Shown here in pieces: positions 38,149 to 47,649 of a stretch of 64,000 nt of DNA. Below the pieces are notes generated by a model that saw only the letters and a list, made by a program, of their open reading frames with translations, was not told where the DNA came from and ran no database searches. The translations under genes and the position numbers were made by a program. This stretch comes from Phytophthora colocasiae (Eukaryota; Oomycota; Peronosporomycetes; Peronosporales; Peronosporaceae). Every line of letters begins with the position of its first letter. Position 1 is the stretch's first letter. The stretch covers positions 1,364,001 through 1,428,000 of the forward strand of contig JAGKQI010000078.1 of NCBI GenBank assembly GCA_018806915.1, written 5' to 3'.

Positions 38149-38204
38149 TTAATTCATTTGCAATAAAATAAAAATTTGTGTTGACTATTTTTATTTTGGT
38201 CAAC
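38149..38204 (-). repeat. MULE terminal inverted repeat, right
   Basis: 56 bp, inverted partner of 35056-35111. Confidence 0.9.
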
Positions 38205-38413
38205 ACATATGATTTTTTGGTACCTCGAGCTCCGTAACCTCGAGCTCCATAGATTTTCCCTCGCTGAATAGCCTTCGCGTGAGTCGCGAGACCACTCTAC
38301 AAACGATGAATTGTAAAGTTATTGACGCTGCTTTTTGATTCATGAAAACACAACACATCTATTATGCTATTAACGCAACTTGTACGTTTGTTTCTACGCA
38401 ACTTCTTCTATCG

Positions 38414-38430
38414 TACACTTTCGTAGTGTA
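38414..38430 (-). other. 3' UTR stem-loop of PL3 copy 1
   Basis: TACACTACGAAAGTGTA on the minus strand, a 6-bp stem with a 5-nt loop, 14 nt past the stop. The same 17 nt follow the stop of every other complete PL3 copy although the surrounding 3' sequence of copy 1 has diverged. Confidence 0.6.
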
Positions 38431-38444
38431 GGACGTCAACCAAT

Positions 38445-40235
38445 TCACTTCTGGTTGATGTGGATGTCGCTCTCCGAGTACTGACACAGCGGAGGGGACG
38501 GACCATTGCCTAGCATCTTCGGCTCACCGTTGGCGTTGCCCTGCGACCACTGACACACCTTCACGGAGGCCTTGCCCGACTTGACCCAGACGTTCTTCAG
38601 CGTCGCCTTGTCACCCCAGTTCTTGTTCACCGTCACGATGGCGTTCGTAGGGTTCACCACGTACACGTTCTTGACGTTGACCGTCTTGGGACGGTTGCCG
38701 CACGTGCCACACGAACGGTAGAGCTTGCTGATGTCCTCACCGTAGAAGCCGTCGATATCGACCGTACCGAAGCCGTTGTGCTGGATGACCTTGTCGTCGG
38801 CGTAACGCGCACCGCCACCGATGACCTTGGTGATACTGGAGGCGGTTCCGCCCTTCACGCTCAGCGCGTCCTCGCACACATCGTCCCACCAAACGTTCTC
38901 GATGATGCAGTCGTGCTTGTCACAGTGGACGCCCTCCATTTGGTTCTTGCCGATGATGACGTTCTTGAGGTGACCGCCGGCCTCGACCTTGAACACGGAA
39001 GTGTCAGCACTGCTTTCCGTTTGTTCCAGGCAGGTGACGTCGGAGCGTTCGTAGGTCTTCATCTTACCGTCGAAGACTTCGCCTGCCTTGACGATGTAGG
39101 CCTGTGCGAGCTTCACCGTTCCCTTGCTGGCGGGCCACGATCCGTTTGGTACTTTACCAGTAGTCGTGGTGTTCTGCTCGGTCTGTTCGACATTCTGGTC
39201 AGCATTCTGGTCAACCTGTTCCGCCGATTCTTCCGTGGGTTCGGTCGTCGTGGGAGTCTTAGTCTTGGGGGCTTTCGTCTTCTTTAGAGGCTTGGTGGTA
39301 GGCGTTGGCGTACTGTAGCTCTGCTCGACTGAGTCGCTACCATCGCTAGGTGGTTTCTGTTCCTCCTGCGACGGGTTCTGCTCTTCTTGCGAAGGATCCT
39401 GCTGCTCCTGAGACGGATCCTGCTCCTCCTGCGACGGCGTCTGGCCAGCCGCCTTGGAGATGTCCTGGTTGATGTGGATGTCGCTCGTCGAGTACTGACA
39501 CAGCGGAGGGGACGGACCATTGCCTAGCATCTTCGGCTCACCGTTGGCGTTGCCCTGTGACCACTGACACACCTTCACGGAGGCCTTGCTCGACTTGACC
39601 CAGACGTTCTTCAGCGTCGCCTTGTCACCCCAGTTCTTGTTCACCGTCACGATGGCGTTCGTAGGGTTCACCACGTACACGTTCTTGACGTTGACCGTCT
39701 TAGGACGGTTGCCGCACGTGCCACACGAACGGTAGAGCTTGCTGATGTCCTCACCGTAGAAGCCGTCGATATCGACCGTACCGAAGCCGTTGTGCTGGAT
39801 GACCTTGTCGTCGGCGTAACGCGCACCGCCACCGATGACCTTGGTGATACTGGAGGCGGTTCCGCCCTTCACGCTCAGCGCGTCCTCGCACACATCGTCC
39901 CACCAAACGTTCTCGATGATGCAGTCGTGCTTGTCACAGTGGACGCCCTCCATTTGGTTCTTGCCGATGATGACGTTCTTGAGGTGACCGCCGGCCTCGA
40001 CCTTGAACACGGAGGTGTCAGCACCGCTTTCGGTTTGCTCTTGGCACGACACGTCGGAGCGTTCGTACGTCTTCATCTTCCCGTCGAAGACCTCACCAGC
40101 CTTGACGATGTAGGCTTGCTTGTATTGCACGGTCCCCTTGCTGGCGGGCCATGAGCCGTTCGGCAGGGAAGCGGCGGAGGCAGTCGCCAGGAAGAGAGCG
40201 GCAGACGCCACCAGTGGAGTGAACAACTTGGCCAT
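38445..40235 (-). CDS. Bidomain PL3 pectate lyase, copy 1 (inverted, divergent)
   Basis: 596 aa: signal peptide (1-22), PL3 domain 1 (about 24-256), a long Gln/Glu/Pro/Ser/Thr linker (257-362) with repeated DPSQEEQ-like units, and PL3 domain 2 (about 363-596). PL3 hallmarks in both domains are GVHCDKHDC, ENVWWDDVCEDALSVK, KVIQHNGFGTVDI and KLYRSCGTCGN. PL3 enzymes cut pectate by beta-elimination with Ca2+, outside the cell. Unlike in the seven + strand copies, domain 2 is almost identical to domain 1 (about eight residue differences). The linker is also longer and different. The gene stands head-to-head with copy 2 and shares its promoter sequence. It is clearly the oldest branch of the array or a recombinant. 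Confidence 0.93.
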   Translation of the reverse strand: MAKLFTPLVASAALFLATASAASLPNGSWPASKGTVQYKQAYIVKAGEVFDGKMKTYERSDVSCQEQTESGADTSVFKVEAGGHLKNVIIGKNQMEGVHCDKHDCIIENVWWDDVCEDALSVKGGTASSITKVIGGGARYADDKVIQHNGFGTVDIDGFYGEDISKLYRSCGTCGNRPKTVNVKNVYVVNPTNAIVTVNKNWGDKATLKNVWVKSSKASVKVCQWSQGNANGEPKMLGNGPSPPLCQYSTSDIHINQDISKAAGQTPSQEEQDPSQEQQDPSQEEQNPSQEEQKPPSDGSDSVEQSYSTPTPTTKPLKKTKAPKTKTPTTTEPTEESAEQVDQNADQNVEQTEQNTTTTGKVPNGSWPASKGTVKLAQAYIVKAGEVFDGKMKTYERSDVTCLEQTESSADTSVFKVEAGGHLKNVIIGKNQMEGVHCDKHDCIIENVWWDDVCEDALSVKGGTASSITKVIGGGARYADDKVIQHNGFGTVDIDGFYGEDISKLYRSCGTCGNRPKTVNVKNVYVVNPTNAIVTVNKNWGDKATLKNVWVKSGKASVKVCQWSQGNANGEPKMLGNGPSPPLCQYSESDIHINQK

Positions 40236-40300
40236 CTTGAGTTGCAGCGAGTTTAACTACAGTAGTTGGTTGGAGGCTGCTTGCTTGGGGCCTGAGAGGC

Positions 40301-40316
40301 GAATTGATTAATGAGG
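40301..40316 (-). promoter_or_regulatory. Initiator-like element of PL3 copy 1
   Basis: CCTCATTAATCAATTC on the minus strand, 81 nt before its ATG. It is identical in sequence and spacing at all eight PL3 genes and close to the oomycete start element (TCATT-N3-CAATT). Confidence 0.6.
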
Positions 40317-42481
40317 ACGGAGTAGTGTCGGGATGATTAAGGTTTTAGTCAAAGTGAGCATCAAGGGGTCATGACCGTTTGTAAGCTGTTCGCGCTTCAT
40401 GCCTCGACGACCAGTGCTATACTCTGCAGTAGACTAGTTGCATACCCTACGTCGCCGAACGCCGAGATCTGGAGCAGCAGTTGTTTTCCTGAGGGAATGC
40501 TGCTGGTTGCCGTTTGCGGTGGACCTAACGTCGGTCGGCTCTTTTGAGTGAGTCAAATCCGTGACGATCGATCATATCTGTACTGTATTGAAACTTGTCA
40601 TTGCCGTGATAGCGGATGGTGACAACTTGACGCTTTTGGTATTCAAACGATGCCAATGCAATTTGTAACGAAGAATTCGATCGCCTACCTCAATTGCTGC
40701 TGTGTGTTGAAACAAATGCTCTCTTTAACATTATTTTTTAAGAAATGGCAATCGCTCCTTGAGACCTTGCTTAACAGCAAAACGCTGCTGACTCCGGATA
40801 GTGTATAGCGAGAAACGACAGAACAGATAGAGCTGCTGATAGAGCTAGTCTAGCTCAGCTAGAGCTGCTGATGGCCACGCTAATAAAACCGTGTGGTGCT
40901 CGAGAAACATAGCGTCTGTAAACTTTGGTATTAACCTGACTAAAATACCATATGCTTCAGATCTTCAAAGAACTGGTAATGTTCGGCTTGGAGTCAAAAC
41001 TTCGACTCACTGGAGCTACATGCGCTACTGCCTTCATTCGACCTGTTAATTTTCGCAAGTTAAGGATATAATTACATGCAAACTTATACGTGTAGCCTTT
41101 TAGTGCTGGTCATTGACCGTTGGTCAAACTGTTCAGTGCATTCTTTGCATCGTGTAGTCCAGACGTAAACGACACGTTCGTGTCAGCTGTTCCGGTAGTC
41201 GACGTTAATCATGCAGAATGTACCTTTTCCAGTGCGAACAGCAAAAGGCCTCCTGTTTTGACCATACGTGTTACAAAAGTACTAGTACATTGTACATGTA
41301 CTCTACATTGCTCTGCAAGTAACAGTGCTCACCTGACAGAATTCCTGTTGATTCAATGCACGATAGAGTACTGTACATTTCTTCAGTCTCTAGAAGCAAT
41401 AAAATCTAGAGAGTCTGAAATGGGCAACTCTTTGCCAGCTTCAACGGTTCTAGATTAACGGTTGAGCAATTCAAAACTCGGTGAGCATGTTTCGGCAGGT
41501 CAAAGCCTAGTTCTCTATGCCACATACCTTAGGCCAACTCATCGAGGCCTAGCTGTAAAACACATTGAACAATCTAGACGACTGTTGTACACCTACCAGC
41601 TACATATCTGCACGCATCATGCAGTCAGAACGTGAATCAAATGATCACCGACGATCTGAAATGTCGAGTCGACATTGTCGACGCCTGGTGCAGTGCCACA
41701 CGGTGCACTGCACCAAACCTTTGGACGCTAATCGCATTGGTAACTTATGTGATACAGTACATTCAGCATGATTGCCAGATCCGAACAAATGATGTCAGGC
41801 CGACCCCATCGTTGTTTTTAGTCCACAGCTGCTGGAGGCGAGCCAATCTTTCCAGTAAAGACTCTTTACTAAAGAGCACGTGTTCCCCCTAGCGCCACTG
41901 TAGTGGCGGATATCTGTACCGCTACAGACGACGTGAAACTTTCACACTTTTGCAGTTGTTGGAATAAGCGCTTCGATTTGGACACTACACATTTGGAAGA
42001 GTATTTTCCTGTCTTCTTCTTCTCTAAACAAGACACACCACAGCAAAGATTGAGGTAGGCGCCATACATGTACAGTACTCCAGCTCTACGTACTAGCTCT
42101 TCGTTGCAAATTACATCGACATCGTTTGATTACCAAAAGCGTCAACCCGGAGCCACGGCATTGACACGGTCAAGTTCACAGAGATGATCGATCGTCATGG
42201 ATTTGATTTCCCGGAAAACGAAAAACGGGCGAAAAGAGAGAACCAACCGCTGGATCCACCGCAAAAACGGCAATCAGCAGCATTCCCTCAGGAAAACAAC
42301 TGCTGCACCAGATATTAACGTTTGGCGCCGTGGCCTACGTCGTAGGGTCTGCAACGTTGCATGCTCCAGTCCGATGTAGCACTGGCCGCCGAGGCACGAA
42401 GCACAAACAACTTGTACAAACGGTCATGACCCCTTGATGGTCGCTGTGACTAAAACCTTAATCATCCCGACACCACTCCGT

Positions 42482-42497
42482 CCTCATTAATCAATTC
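42482..42497 (+). promoter_or_regulatory. Initiator-like element of PL3 copy 2
   Basis: CCTCATTAATCAATTC 81 nt before the ATG. Identical elements precede the other + copies at 45865, 49254, 52717, 56128, 59546 and 63033. Confidence 0.6.
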
Positions 42498-42562
42498 GCC
42501 TCTCAGGCCCCAAGCAAGCAGCCTCCAACCAACTACTGTAGTTAAACTCGCTGCACTCCAAG

Positions 42563-44266
42563 ATGGCCAAGTTGTTCACTCCACTGGTGGCGTCTGCCGC
42601 TCTCTTCCTGGCGACTGTCTCCGCCGCTTCCCTGCCGAACGGTTCATGGCCCGCCAGCAAGGGGACCGTGCAATACAAGCAAGCCTACATCGTCAAGGCT
42701 GGTGAGGTCTTCGACGGGAAGATGAAGACGTACGAGCGCTCCGACGTGTCGTGCCAGGAGCAAAAGGAAAGCGGATCGGACACCGCCGTGTTCAAGGTCG
42801 AGGCCGGCGGTCACCTCAAGAACGTCATCATCGGCAAGAACCAAATGGAGGGCGTCCACTGTGACAAGCACGACTGCATCATCGAGAACGTTTGGTGGGA
42901 CGATGTGTGCGAGGACGCGCTGAGCGTGAAGGGCGGAACCGCCTCCAGTATCACCAAGGTCATCGGTGGCGGTGCGCGTTACGCCGACGACAAGGTCATC
43001 CAGCACAACGGCTTCGGTACGGTCGATATCGACGGCTTCTACGGTGAGGACATCAGCAAGCTCTACCGTTCGTGTGGCACGTGCGGCAACCGTCCCAAGA
43101 CGGTCAACGTCAAGAACGTGTACGTGGTGAACCCTACGAACGCCATCGTGACGGTGAACAAGAACTGGGGTGACAAGGCGACGCTGAAGAACGTCTGGGT
43201 CAAGTCGAGCAAGGCCTCCGTGAAGGTGTGTCAGTGGTCACAGGGCAACGCCAACGGTGAGCCGAAGATGCTAGGCAACGGCCCGTCCCCTCCGCTGTGT
43301 CAGTACTCGACGAGCGACATCCACATCAACCAGGACATCTCCAAGGCGGCTGGCCAGACGCCGTCGCAGGAGGAGCAGGATCCGTCTCAGGAGCAGCAGA
43401 GCCCGACGCCGACCACGAAATCCTCGAAGAAGACGAAGGCCCCGAAGACAACCGCCCCCAAGAAGACACAGACCCCCGAACCTGTCGAAGAATCCGCCGA
43501 ACAGGTTGACCAGACCATCCAGCAGACCGTCCAGCAGACCGTGAAGAACACGACGGCTACGGTTCCGGACGGTACGTGGCCTGCCAGCACGGGCACGGTG
43601 CTCTACAAGAAGCCATACGTCATCAAGGCCGGTGAGGTCTTCGACGGTAAGATGAAGACGTACGAACGCTCGGACATCACGTGCTCGGGCGGTGAGGGCC
43701 AGAAGGACACGGCGGTGTTCCTCGTGGAGGCCGGCGGCACCCTGAAGAACGCCATCATCGGCAAGAACCAGAAGGAGGGAGTGCACTGCGACGACCACGA
43801 GTGCACCATTGAGAACGTCTGGTGGGACGACGTGTGCGAGGACGCGCTGAGCATCAAGGGCGGAACCGCCTCCAGCGTCACCACCGTGACCAACTGCGGC
43901 GCACGTTACGCTGAGGACAAGGTGGTGCAGCACAACGGCTACGGTACCGTCAAGATCAAGGGGTTCTTCGCGCAGGAGTTCGGCAAGCTCTACCGCTCGT
44001 GCGGCACGTGCGGAAACATCCCCCGTAAGGTCACCGTGGAGAACGTGTTGGCCATTGACCCGCTGGTTAGTGTCATCACTGTGAACAAGAACAACAACGA
44101 CCAGGCCACGCTCAAGAACATCCACGTCAAGACGACGAACGGCAAGGACAACGTCAAGGTGTGTCAGTGGTCGCAGGCCAGCAAGACGCCGTCCAACCTG
44201 GGCGACGGTCCCTCGGGCAAGCTGTGTCAGTACTCGGCGAGTGACATCCACATCAACGAGGACTGA
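42563..44266 (+). CDS. Bidomain PL3 pectate lyase, copy 2
   Basis: 567 aa, the standard form of the array. Signal peptide MAKLFTPLVASAALFLATVSA, PL3 domain 1 (about 24-256), a Pro/Thr/Lys/Gln linker (257-333), then PL3 domain 2 (about 334-567). The two domains are clearly related but distinct: domain 2 has EGVHCDDHEC, DALSIKGG, KVVQHNGYGTVKI and KLYRSCGTCGNIPR. Lys and Arg residues known to matter in PL3 (in KVxQHNG and SKLYRSCG/GKLYRSCG) are kept in both. Differs from copy 3 by a Val for Ala in the signal peptide. Expected to be secreted and to degrade plant pectate in the middle lamella. Confidence 0.95.
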   Translation: MAKLFTPLVASAALFLATVSAASLPNGSWPASKGTVQYKQAYIVKAGEVFDGKMKTYERSDVSCQEQKESGSDTAVFKVEAGGHLKNVIIGKNQMEGVHCDKHDCIIENVWWDDVCEDALSVKGGTASSITKVIGGGARYADDKVIQHNGFGTVDIDGFYGEDISKLYRSCGTCGNRPKTVNVKNVYVVNPTNAIVTVNKNWGDKATLKNVWVKSSKASVKVCQWSQGNANGEPKMLGNGPSPPLCQYSTSDIHINQDISKAAGQTPSQEEQDPSQEQQSPTPTTKSSKKTKAPKTTAPKKTQTPEPVEESAEQVDQTIQQTVQQTVKNTTATVPDGTWPASTGTVLYKKPYVIKAGEVFDGKMKTYERSDITCSGGEGQKDTAVFLVEAGGTLKNAIIGKNQKEGVHCDDHECTIENVWWDDVCEDALSIKGGTASSVTTVTNCGARYAEDKVVQHNGYGTVKIKGFFAQEFGKLYRSCGTCGNIPRKVTVENVLAIDPLVSVITVNKNNNDQATLKNIHVKTTNGKDNVKVCQWSQASKTPSNLGDGPSGKLCQYSASDIHINED

Positions 44267-44280
44267 ACTCGTTGACGTCT

Positions 44281-44297
44281 TACACTACGAAAGTGTA
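44281..44297 (+). other. 3' UTR stem-loop of PL3 copy 2
   Basis: TACACTACGAAAGTGTA 14 nt after the stop. Identical at 47664-47680, 51053-51069, 54516-54532, 57924-57940 and 61333-61349. Confidence 0.6.
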
Positions 44298-44466
44298 TCA
44301 TTGGTAGAAGTGGTTGCGTATTGTATCCGTAGGAAAGTGTGAGTGGCGTCAAAGGTTTGTATCGTGAAACCAATATTCAATATTGTCTTCGAAACAAAAA
44401 TATTAAGATAAATTCTTTTTCGCAATTATTAAATTGAGTTCATTAAATGTACTGATATGACAGAAA

Positions 44467-44501
44467 AATAATGGTGCATGTATTGTACATGCACCATTAT
44501 T
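44467..44501. repeat. Perfect 16-bp stem hairpin, spacer 1
   Basis: AATAATGGTGCATGTA, loop TTG, exact reverse complement, then T-rich DNA. About 200 nt past the copy 2 stop. Confidence 0.85.
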
Positions 44502-45945
44502 GAGGCTTTTTTTCTGTTCGCACAGCCACGACTACCGCAACAACACGTTGTTACAACAGCGTGCGTTTGCGTCTGGGCAACACAATGCAAACATGCGAAG
44601 CACAGTTTGGCCGTACCAAAAGAACGAAAGGACATCCTTTATTATTTGAGCTTGCTAGTACATCGTCGCTCGAATGAGGTCAGTACTATCAAAACCTAAT
44701 ATTGTATATACAGAGTTCTTTGAAGATCTGAAGCCTATCCATTTGGCAGTTTTAGTCAGGTTGATAACCAAAACTCCAAGACGCTATTTTTTCTCGAGTA
44801 CCAGACGATTCGGTTAGCGTGCGTGGCCATCAGCCGCTCCACCGTGCAACATCGTTTCTATCGCGTCGCCCTATCCTGGATAGGATAGGCTATCAAGGTC
44901 AAGTCAGTAGCGCTCTGATCCAGCAAGCCACCCAATTCAAAATACGGCTAACAACTGCAAATTTTGTGGTACATTGTACTTTCGAAAAAAGTTTGTGCTC
45001 ATCGCAGAAGGTTGAGGCAACCGTTAAATCGGAACGTGAGCCAACAGTCCACGACGATCTGAAACATGGTGTATTGCTGCAATATTATGGCACGCTTCAT
45101 TGCTACAAAACACTTGAAACGCTAATTACATTGGTCACTTATGTGCTGCATCCAGCATGATTGCCAGATCCAAACAAATGATGTCAGGCCGACCCCATCG
45201 TCGTTTTTAGTCCACAGCTGCTGGAGGCGAGCCAATCTTTGCAGTAAAGACTCTTTACTAAAGAGCACGTGTTCCCCCTAGCGCCGCGAGTAGCGGATAT
45301 CTGTACCGCTACAGACGACGTGAAACTTTCACACTTTTGCAGTTGTTGGAATAACCAGCTTCGATAGAACAAACACAAATTGGACACTTTACACATTTTG
45401 AAGAGTATCTTTTTCCAAGATATACCGCCGCACAGATTAAGGTAGGCTCATACATGTGCAGTACTCCAGCTCTTCGTTGCGAATTACATCGGCATCGTTC
45501 GAATACCAAAAGCGTCAAGTTGTCACCACCACCCGGAGCTACGGCATTGACATGGTCAAGTTCACAGAGATGATCGATCGTCACGGATTTGATCCCCGAA
45601 AAACGAAAAGAGTCGACGAAAAGAGAGAACCAACCGCTGGGTCCACCGCAAACGGCAACCAGCAGCATTCCCTCAGGAAAACAACTGCTGCTCCAGATAT
45701 TAGCGTTTGGTGTCGTGGTCTACGTCGTAGGGTCTGCAACGTTGCATGCTCCAGTCTGATGTAGCACTGGTCGTCGAGGCATGAAGCGCGAACAGCTTAC
45801 AAACGGTCATGACCCCTTGATGCTCACTTTGACTAAAACGTTAATCATCCCGACACTACTCCGTCCTCATTAATCAATTCGCCTCTCAGGCCCCAAGCAA
45901 GCAGCCTCCAACCAACTACTGTAGTTAAACTCGCTGCACTCCAAG

Positions 45946-47649
45946 ATGGCCAAGTTGTTCACTCCACTGGTGGCGTCTGCCGCTCTCTTCCTGGCGACCG
46001 CCTCCGCCGCTTCCCTGCCGAACGGCTCATGGCCTGCCAGCAAGGGAACCGTGCAATACAAGCAAGCCTACATCGTCAAGGCTGGTGAGGTCTTCGACGG
46101 GAAGATGAAGACGTACGAACGCTCCGACGTGTCGTGCCAAGAGCAAAAGGAAAGCGGATCGGACACTGCCGTGTTCAAGGTCGAGGCCGGCGGTCACCTC
46201 AAGAACGTCATCATCGGCAAGAACCAAATGGAGGGCGTCCACTGTGACAAGCACGACTGCATCATCGAGAACGTTTGGTGGGACGATGTGTGCGAGGACG
46301 CGCTGAGCGTGAAGGGCGGAACCGCCTCCAGTATCACCAAGGTCATCGGTGGCGGTGCGCGTTACGCCGACGACAAGGTCATCCAGCACAACGGCTTCGG
46401 TACGGTCGATATCGACGGCTTCTACGGTGAGGACATCAGCAAGCTCTACCGTTCGTGTGGCACGTGCGGCAACCGTCCCAAGACGGTCAACGTCAAGAAC
46501 GTGTACGTGGTGAACCCTACGAACGCCATCGTGACGGTGAACAAGAACTGGGGTGACAAGGCGACGCTGAAGAACGTCTGGGTCAAGTCGAGCAAGGCCT
46601 CCGTGAAGGTGTGTCAGTGGTCACAGGGCAACGCCAACGGTGAGCCGAAGATGCTAGGCAACGGCCCGTCCCCTCCGCTGTGTCAGTACTCGACGAGCGA
46701 CATCCACATCAACCAGGACATCTCCAAGGCGGCTGGCCAGACGCCGTCGCAGGAGGAGCAGGATCCGTCTCAGGAGCAGCAGAGCCCGACGCCGACCACG
46801 AAATCCTCGAAGAAGACGAAGGCCCCGAAGACAACCGCCCCCAAGAAGACACAGACCCCCGAACCTGTCGAAGAATCCGCCGAACAGGTTGACCAGACCA
46901 TCCAGCAGACCGTCCAGCAGACCGTGAAGAACACGACGGCTACGGTTCCGGACGGTACGTGGCCTGCCAGCACGGGCACGGTGCTCTACAAGAAGCCATA
47001 CGTCATCAAGGCCGGTGAGGTCTTCGACGGTAAGATGAAGACGTACGAACGCTCGGACATCACGTGCTCGGGCGGTGAGGGCCAGAAGGACACGGCGGTG
47101 TTCCTCGTGGAGGCCGGCGGCACCCTGAAGAACGCCATCATCGGCAAGAACCAGAAGGAGGGAGTGCACTGCGACGACCACGAGTGCACCATTGAGAACG
47201 TCTGGTGGGACGACGTGTGCGAGGACGCGCTGAGCATCAAGGGCGGAACCGCCTCCAGCGTCACCACCGTGACCAACTGCGGCGCACGTTACGCTGAGGA
47301 CAAGGTGGTGCAGCACAACGGCTACGGTACCGTCAAGATCAAGGGGTTCTTCGCGCAGGAGTTCGGCAAGCTCTACCGCTCGTGCGGCACGTGCGGAAAC
47401 ATCCCCCGTAAGGTCACCGTGGAGAACGTGTTGGCCATTGACCCGCTGGTTAGTGTCATCACTGTGAACAAGAACAACAACGACCAGGCCACGCTCAAGA
47501 ACATCCACGTCAAGACGACGAACGGCAAGGACAACGTCAAGGTGTGTCAGTGGTCGCAGGCCAGCAAGACGCCGTCCAACCTGGGCGACGGTCCCTCGGG
47601 CAAGCTGTGTCAGTACTCGGCGAGTGACATCCACATCAACGAGGACTGA
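45946..47649 (+). CDS. Bidomain PL3 pectate lyase, copy 3
   Basis: 567 aa, the reference copy against which I compared the others: both PL3 domains and the linker are free of lesions. It differs from copy 2 by very few bases, and from copy 4 by one linker residue (Lys to Asn in copy 4). Signal peptide ends ATASAAS. All Cys positions of both domains are present, including LCQYSTSDIHIN at the end of domain 1 and LCQYSASDIHIN at the end of domain 2. Probably functional. Confidence 0.95.
   Translation: MAKLFTPLVASAALFLATASAASLPNGSWPASKGTVQYKQAYIVKAGEVFDGKMKTYERSDVSCQEQKESGSDTAVFKVEAGGHLKNVIIGKNQMEGVHCDKHDCIIENVWWDDVCEDALSVKGGTASSITKVIGGGARYADDKVIQHNGFGTVDIDGFYGEDISKLYRSCGTCGNRPKTVNVKNVYVVNPTNAIVTVNKNWGDKATLKNVWVKSSKASVKVCQWSQGNANGEPKMLGNGPSPPLCQYSTSDIHINQDISKAAGQTPSQEEQDPSQEQQSPTPTTKSSKKTKAPKTTAPKKTQTPEPVEESAEQVDQTIQQTVQQTVKNTTATVPDGTWPASTGTVLYKKPYVIKAGEVFDGKMKTYERSDITCSGGEGQKDTAVFLVEAGGTLKNAIIGKNQKEGVHCDDHECTIENVWWDDVCEDALSIKGGTASSVTTVTNCGARYAEDKVVQHNGYGTVKIKGFFAQEFGKLYRSCGTCGNIPRKVTVENVLAIDPLVSVITVNKNNNDQATLKNIHVKTTNGKDNVKVCQWSQASKTPSNLGDGPSGKLCQYSASDIHINED

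Larger units (their letters stand above)
35056..38204 (-). mobile_element. MULE (Mutator-like) DNA transposon
   Basis: 3149 bp bounded by 56-bp terminal inverted repeats that differ at one base and both begin GTTGACCAAAATAAAAATAG. The only gene inside is a long transposase ORF. I see no target-site duplication of 8-11 bp: the left flank ends GCTGAAGG and the right begins ACATATGA. The near-identical ends suggest recent activity. Subterminal repeats lie inside the right end (37950-38140). Confidence 0.85.
40236..42562. other. Divergent region between inverted PL3 copy 1 and copy 2
   Basis: 2.3 kb, no gene. Both ends carry the shared PL3 promoter. From the copy 1 side, similarity to the array spacer continues in inverted orientation to about 40680. 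It resumes around 40860-40990 (TCAAAGAACTG, TAACCTGACTAAAA), showing that copy 1 once carried the full spacer and lost part. From the copy 2 side, spacer similarity begins near 41631. The middle (about 41010-41600) is unassigned. Confidence 0.65.
44267..45945. other. Array spacer 1
   Basis: 1.68 kb: 3' UTR stem-loop, hairpin, and PL3 promoter at the 3' end. A frame of about 100 codons (GTG start) at 45456-45764 recurs in every spacer, but I do not accept it as a gene. Confidence 0.6.

Noticed and set aside
43271..44251. Long antisense open frames (over 300 codons) opposite each PL3 gene
   Set aside because: They are shadows caused by high GC at third positions. Composition is Leu/Val/Arg/His-rich without domains, and sense PL3 coding is certain.
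45456..45764. A 100-codon frame repeated in every PL3 spacer
   Set aside because: It starts at GTG, and spacer 4 has a one-base loss (about 55870) that changes the C-terminal third. It is repeated only because the whole unit is repeated, and no domain is visible.
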